Part shown: piece by piece, positions 7,055-11,276 of the stretch
How the letters are laid out: each line of letters begins with the position of its first letter
How positions within the stretch are numbered: position 1 is the first letter of the stretch
Source of the DNA: JBBDIO01 sp040880365
Lineage (GTDB): Bacteria > Chloroflexota > Anaerolineae > Caldilineales > Caldilineaceae
Reading direction: 5' to 3'
Length of the DNA: 11,276 nt
NCBI GenBank assembly: GCA_040880365.1
Contig: JBBDIO010000283.1
Span: 1-11,276, forward strand
Notes under the pieces: model-generated
What the model saw: only the letters and a program-made list of their open reading frames with translations
Told to the model about the DNA's origin: nothing
The model's database searches: none
Made by a program: the position numbers and the translations under genes

Positions 7055-7099
7055 GATTGTCATAACAAGATTGTCACAAAATAACAAGATTGTCACAAA
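7055..7099. repeat. 19-bp tandem repeats with ACAAGATTGT palindromes before the cupin gene
   Basis: The unit ATAACAAGATTGTCACAAA occurs twice without a gap and without mismatch (7062-7080, 7081-7099). A partial third copy, GATTGTCA, lies at 7055-7062. Each full unit contains the 10-bp palindrome ACAAGATTGT. The second unit runs directly into the cupin ribosome site (GGAG at 7101-7104). The arrangement resembles a paired operator for a dimeric repressor, or a simple duplication; no regulator can be assigned. Confidence 0.8.
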
Positions 7100-7113
7100 A
7101 GGAGAACTGAACA

Positions 7114-7590
7114 ATGTCACAAGTCAAAACCGCTGAATTGCATTCACTTGCCCAAGGAGAAGGTCCGGCACTCTGGTTTCTGGGCCTACCCACCTATATC
7201 AAGGCCACCGGCGAGCAAACTAACGGGGCCGTGGGCATGGTTGAACATGTCAGCGTGCCCGTTGGATTCGAGTCACCCTACCATGTGCATCATGGTGAAG
7301 ATGAGGTCTTTATCGTGACGGAGGGAGAAGTTACCTTTGTCAGCGGCGACCGCCGCTTCACGGGTAAGGCGGGGTCGTACACATTTTTGCCACGCGATAT
7401 TCCACATGGTTTCCGGGTCACGGGCGACAGGCCTGCTACATTCTTCCTGCTCTTCACACCCGCCGGTTTTGAGCAGATGTTCATCGAGATGGGCGAACCC
7501 ACCCCCCCTGCTGGGCCGCCGGACATGGAAAAGTTGATGGCATCGGTCGCCAAGCGCAATGCGGAGATTCTGGGGCCGCTGCCAGAGTAG
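7114..7590 (+). CDS. Single-domain cupin protein
   Basis: A 158-residue protein with one cupin barrel. Motif 1 fits exactly: G51, H57, H59, E64 and G71 in the order G-x5-H-x-H-x4-E-x6-G. Motif 2 is G87-x5-P93 followed by D95 and H98. H57, H59, E64 and H98 form the usual metal-binding set, so a metal-dependent role (quercetin-2,3-dioxygenase-like, isomerase or other) is possible, and the substrate cannot be told. No signal peptide, so cytoplasmic. The helical C-terminal tail (about 132-158) is common in related cupins. The start is firm: GGAG (7101-7104) is 9 bases before the ATG. Upstream 19-bp tandem repeats suggest dedicated control. Transcription could also come from the element at 6670, but that is inference. 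A DinB/MDMPI-like gene follows 238 bases downstream with its own possible promoter. Confidence 0.93.
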   Translation: MSQVKTAELHSLAQGEGPALWFLGLPTYIKATGEQTNGAVGMVEHVSVPVGFESPYHVHHGEDEVFIVTEGEVTFVSGDRRFTGKAGSYTFLPRDIPHGFRVTGDRPATFFLLFTPAGFEQMFIEMGEPTPPAGPPDMEKLMASVAKRNAEILGPLPE

Positions 7591-7620
7591 CTGGCAGGCT
7601 AAGCGGGCGCGGGAGTTTGG

Positions 7621-7674
7621 AGCGGACTGATGATTATCCTGGATCAGATGATTACCCTGGATCATCAGTCCGCT
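7621..7674. repeat. Inverted repeat containing an 18-bp tandem repeat, after the cupin gene
   Basis: AGCGGACTGATGAT (7621-7634) is perfectly complementary to 7661-7674, a 14-bp stem around a 26-base loop. Nested and overlapping it, GATGATTATCCTGGATCA (7629-7646) is repeated in tandem at 7647-7664 with one change. No T tract follows, so it is not a canonical terminator. It may be a processing or attenuation structure for the cupin mRNA. Confidence 0.75.
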
Positions 7675-7722
7675 TTGCCAATGGACACATTATTTGAAAG
7701 TTATCTATGCGTTGCGTGGAGA

Positions 7723-7750
7723 TTGGAAGTAACGTTAGCGCGGTTACAAT
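7723..7750 (+). promoter_or_regulatory. Possible promoter of the DinB/MDMPI-like gene
   Basis: TTGGAA (7723-7728) and TACAAT (7745-7750) are separated by 16 bp, a fair sigma-70-type match. A small inverted repeat CTTCG/CGAAG (7789-7804) lies in the leader, about 25 bases before the start codon. Confidence 0.4.
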
Positions 7751-7828
7751 ACTTTACAAACGGGTGATACCCTGAATTATTCGCGCTACTTCGACTCGAC
7801 GAAGATGAGGAACGTTAGGAAGGCGAAC

Positions 7829-8773
7829 ATGATAAACGAAACGCAGCATACGATTCAGGATGCAGCGGATATTCCGCCCCTGAATCACAAAGAAGCTGGG
7901 CGCATGGCGAGGGTTGAAGTAGAGCGATTCATTGCGTTGCTGGAAACTTTGGGAGAAGATGATTGGTCGAAACCAACCTACTGCACGCTATGGAATGTTC
8001 AGCAAATGGTGAGCCACCAGGCGGGAGCGTATGCCGGGAATGCCAAATGGGCCGAATTCAAAAAACAGTGGATACAAATGCCCCAACCCAAGCCGGGTCA
8101 ATTGGCAATTGATGCGATCAATGATTTACAGGTTGCGGATCGGGCAGACGCCTCTCCACAGGATCTCATTGCCGAATTGCGCGAGGTAGGGCCGAAAGCG
8201 ATTGCTACCCGACAACGCATGCCCGCTTTGATTCGTGGACTGCGCTTCGAAATGGGGCAATTTCTCAGAGCTTCGCGCCCACCTGTATTGATGGCGGCTC
8301 TGCGCCAGCCCTATGGGCCGACCGCGGTCGCCTTTAATCACCAAGCGCAAGATTTCCAGGGGCTGATGCGGTTGGACTATATCACTGACCTAATTTATAT
8401 ACGGGATACCTGGATGCACCGCATTGATATCTGTCTCGCCACCGGGCGCAAGATGATCTTGACGGATGACCATGATGGTCGGATGACAGCACTTGTCATG
8501 CGCGATCTGCGCGATCAACTTAAGCCCGCCCTGGGCAAGAAAACTGTTGCTTATGATATTCCTGGGCCGGGTGGCGGCTGTTACAAAATCGGGCCGGCGT
8601 CTACGCCGGATGCGCCGGATGCGACAATTCAGATGGACCTGCTTTACTTCAACGTGTTGGCCTCGGGCCGGATGACAGCGGATGATGCCCGGATGCAGGG
8701 TTTGGTTTCCATCCGCGGCGACGGCGAGGTCGCCAGTCTGGCGCTCACCCATATGTCACCATTGGCATACTAG
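7829..8773 (+). CDS. DinB-like / maleylpyruvate isomerase-family protein (TIGR03083 type)
   Basis: From ATG 7829 the product has 314 residues. Residues 25-205 resemble the four-helix DinB/MDMPI N-terminal domain: an early TLWNVQQMVSHQAGAY segment (W55, H63) and RDTWMHRIDI at 192-201 (H197, D200), which match the usual metal-histidine positions. The C-terminal part (about 225-312; TIQMDLLYFNVLASGR, LVSIRGDGEVASLAL) resembles an SCP2/MDMPI C-terminal domain. Family members include mycothiol-dependent isomerases and many uncharacterised thiol-linked enzymes; the true reaction here is unknown and the family call rests on pattern recognition. The start at 7829 has AGGA about 8 bases ahead; an in-frame ATG at 7805 lacks a good site. 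No signal peptide, so cytoplasmic. It lies between the cupin gene and a strong terminator. Confidence 0.85.
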   Translation: MINETQHTIQDAADIPPLNHKEAGRMARVEVERFIALLETLGEDDWSKPTYCTLWNVQQMVSHQAGAYAGNAKWAEFKKQWIQMPQPKPGQLAIDAINDLQVADRADASPQDLIAELREVGPKAIATRQRMPALIRGLRFEMGQFLRASRPPVLMAALRQPYGPTAVAFNHQAQDFQGLMRLDYITDLIYIRDTWMHRIDICLATGRKMILTDDHDGRMTALVMRDLRDQLKPALGKKTVAYDIPGPGGGCYKIGPASTPDAPDATIQMDLLYFNVLASGRMTADDARMQGLVSIRGDGEVASLALTHMSPLAY

Positions 8774-8880
8774 GGAGTCGCCCACCCCACCCCTTTGTCG
8801 GCACACAGGTTAACACACGGCACACGCCCGATTAGCGGGCAGCTTGGGTAACGATAGCAGGTAAACGCAAATCTGCGATA

Positions 8881-8920
8881 AACGCAGCGGAGCCATTCAG
8901 ATGGCTCCGCTGCGTTTTTT
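8881..8920 (+). terminator. Rho-independent terminator after the DinB/MDMPI-like gene
   Basis: A perfect 16-bp stem (8881-8896 with 8901-8916) with a TCAG loop, followed by a T run to 8920. The 107 bases between the stop codon and this hairpin hold no gene, only small hairpins (GCCCG/CGGGC at 8826-8840, CGCA/TGCG at 8866-8877). It separates the upstream genes from the NHL gene. Confidence 0.93.
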
Positions 8921-8937
8921 GATCTGCAAATTTTCAT

Positions 8938-8986
8938 TCCCACATATTTTCCACGTTTTGTCCACGCTCGGCCTGTATTGTCTCTA
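8938..8986 (+). promoter_or_regulatory. Shared 42-bp element, copy B, likely activated promoter of the NHL/TSP3 gene
   Basis: Bases 8945-8986 match copy A at 39 of 42 positions. Three heptamers, TCCCACA (8938), TTCCACG (8949) and GTCCACG (8960), are spaced exactly 11 bp. TATTGT (8976-8981) lies 9 bases after the last, four of six matches to a -10 box, and no -35 box is visible at the right distance. This is the layout of known SARP-dependent promoters. The predicted start near 8988 would leave a leader of about 110 nt. Confidence 0.6.
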
Positions 8987-9020
8987 CGTAGTTGATGTTA
9001 GTTGGCGCGCCACTTCTATC

Positions 9021-9050
9021 GCGCAGGTGGCAAGCGCGCAGGTGGCAAGG
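9021..9050. repeat. 15-bp tandem repeat in the NHL gene leader
   Basis: GCGCAGGTGGCAAGC (9021-9035) is followed directly by a second copy (9036-9050) differing only in its last base. It lies between the shared element and the ribosome site, just after an 8-bp GGCGCGCC palindrome (9004-9011). Its function is unknown. Confidence 0.75.
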
Positions 9051-9098
9051 CCCAGCTAGCAGATTCCGATAGGTACCCAACCCAAGGAGACAAGCACC

Positions 9099-11276
9099 AT
9101 GATTACAAAGAAATTTATCAACGCACACTCAAGCCAGTCGAGATGGCGTGTTCTATTCTGGATGGTAATGCTCGTTGCGCTGGGAGTGGGCCTATTGTCA
9201 CCCCTGCCTGCGCTGGCGGCCCCCACCGATCCGCCGATCTATGTCACCCAGTGGGGAAGTCCCGTTGACGGCCAATTCAACTTGCCACATGGCATCGCCG
9301 TGGATAGCAACGGCAATGTCTATGTAACCGATCTCACTAACAACCGCATCCAAAAGTTCGATAGCAATGGTGACTTTCTCGCCATGTGGGCCCATGGTGG
9401 CAATGACGAGGGCCAGCTTGACGGTCCAGAGGGCATTGCGGTGGACAGCGACGACAATGTCTACGTTGCCGATTCCTACAACCATCGCATCCAAAAGTTC
9501 AGCAGCACAGGCACCTTTATCGCCCAGTGGGGTAGTCTGGGCAGTGGCGACAGCCAGTTTATCTATCCACACGATATTGCCCTGGATAGCGACGACAATG
9601 TCTACGTCGCCGATGGACAAAACGAGCGCATCCAAAAGTTCAGCAGCACAGGCACCTTTATCGCCCAGTGGGGCAACGAAGGCAATGGTGAGGGCGAGTT
9701 TGGAAATCCACAGGGCATTGCGATAGACAGCGACGACAATGTCTACGTTGCCGATTCCTTCAACTATCGCATCCAGAAGTTCGACATGAATGGTAACTTT
9801 CTCGCCCAGTGGGGCAACGAAGGCAATGGCAACGGCCAGTTTCAAAATCCACGGGGCATTGCCCTGGATAGCGACGGCAATGTCTATATCGCCGATACCT
9901 ACAACCATCGCATCCAGAAGTTCGACACGAATGGTAACTTTCTCGCCCAGTGGGGCGGTGTCGGCAATGACGACGGCCAGTTTCAAAATCCACGGGGCAT
10001 TGTCCTGGATAGCGATGGCAATGTCTATATCGCCGATTCCTACAACCATCGCATCCAAAAGTTCAACAACACCAGGACCTTTCTCACCGAGTGGGGCATT
10101 GGGCCTGGTGATGGAACGCTCACCCAGCCGGCTGCCGCCGTGGTGGATAGCGAGGGCAATATCTATGTCACCGATCACTTCAACCATCGCATCCAAAAAT
10201 TCGATACCAATGGCACCTTTCTCGCCAAGTGGGGCAGTATCGGCAATGGCGACGGCCAGTTTAATTATCCGCGAAGCATCACGCTGGACAGCGAGGGTAA
10301 TATCTATATCGCTGATAGCAGCAACCATCGCATCCAAAAATTCGATACCAATGGTAACTTTATCGCCAAGTGGGGTAGTCCTGGCAGTGGCGACAGCCAG
10401 TTTGTGTTTCCATATGGCATTGCTGTGGATGGTGAAGACAATGTTTATGTGACTGATTACAACAACTATCGCGTCCAAAAATTCGATACCAATGGTAACT
10501 TTATCGCCAAGTGGGGTAGTATTGGCTATGAGGACGGCCAGTTTAGGTCACCATCTGGCATTGCCGTGGACAGCAACGATGATGTCTATGTGGTTGAACT
10601 CAACGGCAATAGAGTTCAAAAGTTCGATAGTACAGGCACCTTTCTCGCCAAGTGGGGTAGTCTTGGCTATGGCGACGGCCAGTTTAGGTCACCATCTGGC
10701 ATCACCGTGGACAGCGGCGGCAATGTCTATGTCGCCGATAACCGCAACAACCGCATCCAAGTGTTCGATAACAATGGCACCTTTCTCGCCAAGTGGGGCA
10801 GTATCGGCAATGGCGACGGCCAGTTTAGCTTGCCAAGTGGCGTGGCCCTGGATAGCGGCGGTAACATCTATGTCGTCGATACCCAAAATAACCGCATCCA
10901 AAAGTTCTTTGCTGTAGGAGACAGTGACGATGATGGTGTTGATGATGATCTGGATGAATGTGCTGACACACCCACGGGTGCAACGGTCAACGCGGATGGC
11001 TGTGCTGCCTCACAACTGGATGATGACAACGACGGGGTAACCAATGATATAGATGAATGTGTTGCGACTGCGGTGGATGAGGCCGTAGACGCCAACGGCT
11101 GTAGTTATTCCCAGCGTGATGACGATGGTGACGGCGTTCCCAACGGCACGGACTCCTTCCCCGCTGACCCCACCGAGACCACAGACAGTGACGGCGACGG
11201 CGTAGGCGACAACGCGGACGTCTTCCCCAACGACCCCGCCGAGACCACCGACAGTGACGGCGACGGCGTAGGCGAC
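9099..11276 (+). CDS. Secreted NHL beta-propeller protein with thrombospondin type 3 repeats (partial)
   Basis: 726 codons are open to the right edge; the C-terminus is missing. Residues 1-40 form a signal peptide: basic start, hydrophobic core (18-38), and PALA-A as a likely signal-peptidase I site after A40. Residues 47-604 hold twelve NHL repeats of about 47 residues, each with a G(I/V)A(V/L)DS..NVYVAD....RIQKF core. They could form two six-bladed propellers. From 608 on come Asp-rich calcium-binding type 3 repeats (DSDDDGVDD, DDDNDGVTND, DDDGDGVPNG, DSDGDGVGD twice) with four cysteines (near DEC and NGC) in the first two. Such proteins work outside the cell in binding or adhesion; the ligand is unknown. 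The start is firm: AGGAG (9085-9089) lies 9 bases before the ATG. The shared 42-bp element suggests control by the large regulator. A C-terminal anchor or further domain may follow. Confidence 0.95.
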   Translation, partial: MITKKFINAHSSQSRWRVLFWMVMLVALGVGLLSPLPALAAPTDPPIYVTQWGSPVDGQFNLPHGIAVDSNGNVYVTDLTNNRIQKFDSNGDFLAMWAHGGNDEGQLDGPEGIAVDSDDNVYVADSYNHRIQKFSSTGTFIAQWGSLGSGDSQFIYPHDIALDSDDNVYVADGQNERIQKFSSTGTFIAQWGNEGNGEGEFGNPQGIAIDSDDNVYVADSFNYRIQKFDMNGNFLAQWGNEGNGNGQFQNPRGIALDSDGNVYIADTYNHRIQKFDTNGNFLAQWGGVGNDDGQFQNPRGIVLDSDGNVYIADSYNHRIQKFNNTRTFLTEWGIGPGDGTLTQPAAAVVDSEGNIYVTDHFNHRIQKFDTNGTFLAKWGSIGNGDGQFNYPRSITLDSEGNIYIADSSNHRIQKFDTNGNFIAKWGSPGSGDSQFVFPYGIAVDGEDNVYVTDYNNYRVQKFDTNGNFIAKWGSIGYEDGQFRSPSGIAVDSNDDVYVVELNGNRVQKFDSTGTFLAKWGSLGYGDGQFRSPSGITVDSGGNVYVADNRNNRIQVFDNNGTFLAKWGSIGNGDGQFSLPSGVALDSGGNIYVVDTQNNRIQKFFAVGDSDDDGVDDDLDECADTPTGATVNADGCAASQLDDDNDGVTNDIDECVATAVDEAVDANGCSYSQRDDDGDGVPNGTDSFPADPTETTDSDGDGVGDNADVFPNDPAETTDSDGDGVGD
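9237..10910 (+). repeat. Twelve tandem 141-bp NHL-coding repeats
   Basis: The CATCCAAAAGTTC-type landmark recurs every 141 bp (for example caaaagttc at 9351 and 9492). The units differ by substitutions, and unit 7 is one residue shorter. Some adjacent units share longer identical stretches (for example TTTAGGTCACCATCTGGCAT near 10540 and 10681), which suggests recent copying between units. The long open frame on the opposite strand is a by-product of this periodicity. Confidence 0.9.
10920..11276 (+). repeat. Type 3 calcium-binding repeat array, 66-bp period at the edge
   Basis: The first two units carry DEC...GC cysteines. The last two are near-identical at the DNA level with a 66-bp (22-residue) period: GACCCC...GGCGTAGGCGAC begins at 11166 and again at 11232. 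The array continues past the window, so the copy number is unknown. Each DxDxDG motif is a calcium ligand set in the family. Confidence 0.85.

Noticed and set aside
7055..7099. Possible CRISPR-like repeats before the cupin gene
   Set aside because: The 19-bp units are directly adjacent with no spacers, and there are only two full copies and no cas genes.
7273..7665. Minus-strand frame of 130 codons over the cupin gene
   Set aside because: It is antisense to a cupin with both sequence motifs intact and a good ribosome site.
7621..7674. Terminator after the cupin gene
   Set aside because: The stem is strong, but the loop is 26 bases long and no T tract follows, so a canonical Rho-independent terminator is not supported.
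9198..10478. Minus-strand open frame of 426 codons across the NHL repeats
   Set aside because: Its apparent repeats mirror the 141-bp DNA periodicity of the NHL gene. The plus strand has a ribosome site, signal peptide and recognised repeat family.
9790..10917. Second-frame plus-strand open frames in the NHL gene (9790-10452, 10492-10917)
   Set aside because: They are out-of-frame readings of the repeat array with low-complexity Ser/Ile/Ala products and no ribosome sites.

Overview
The window looks like a chromosomal segment of a moderately GC-rich bacterium, most likely a Chloroflexota (Caldilinea/Anaerolineae-like) lineage. This is inferred from the mix of gene types: a very large SARP/BTAD-type regulator with an AAA ATPase and TPR-like tail, a MarR gene overlapping an ABC half-exporter, a DinB/maleylpyruvate-isomerase-like enzyme, and a secreted NHL-propeller protein with thrombospondin type 3 repeats. 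No single sequence feature proves the taxon. No rRNA, tRNA, insertion sequence or CRISPR array was seen.

Layout. (1) 1-2112, minus strand: a MarR repressor gene followed, with a 4-base stop/start overlap, by an ABC exporter half-transporter that runs off the left edge. A strong promoter and a 22-bp near-perfect palindrome over its -10 and start point suggest autorepression of the pair. (2) 2113-2838, plus strand: a cold-shock protein gene with a good sigma-70-type promoter, a leader of about 187 nt and a textbook terminator. (3) 2899-6648, minus strand: a regulator of about 1,243 residues (winged helix, BTAD, AAA ATPase, TPR-like C-terminus), convergent with the cold-shock gene. (4) 6649-8920, plus strand: a gene-poor stretch, a cupin gene preceded by 19-bp tandem repeats, a symmetric repeat structure, and a DinB/MDMPI-like gene ending in a strong terminator. 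(5) 8930-11276, plus strand: a secreted protein of twelve 47-residue NHL repeats followed by calcium-binding type 3 repeats, cut by the right edge.

The most interesting point is a 42-bp element present twice in the same orientation, 39 of 42 bases identical. One copy lies just upstream of the large regulator gene and the other upstream of the NHL/TSP3 gene. It contains (G/T)TCCACG heptamers spaced 11 bp apart, 9 bp before a -10-like hexamer, which is the architecture known for SARP-activated promoters. The simplest reading is that the regulator controls itself and the secreted propeller protein, and perhaps the plus-strand transcript leading to the cupin. This is inference. A second theme is short tandem duplication: in-frame repeats lengthen inter-domain linkers in both the ABC transporter and the regulator, and 15-, 18- and 19-bp duplications occur in the intergenic regions.
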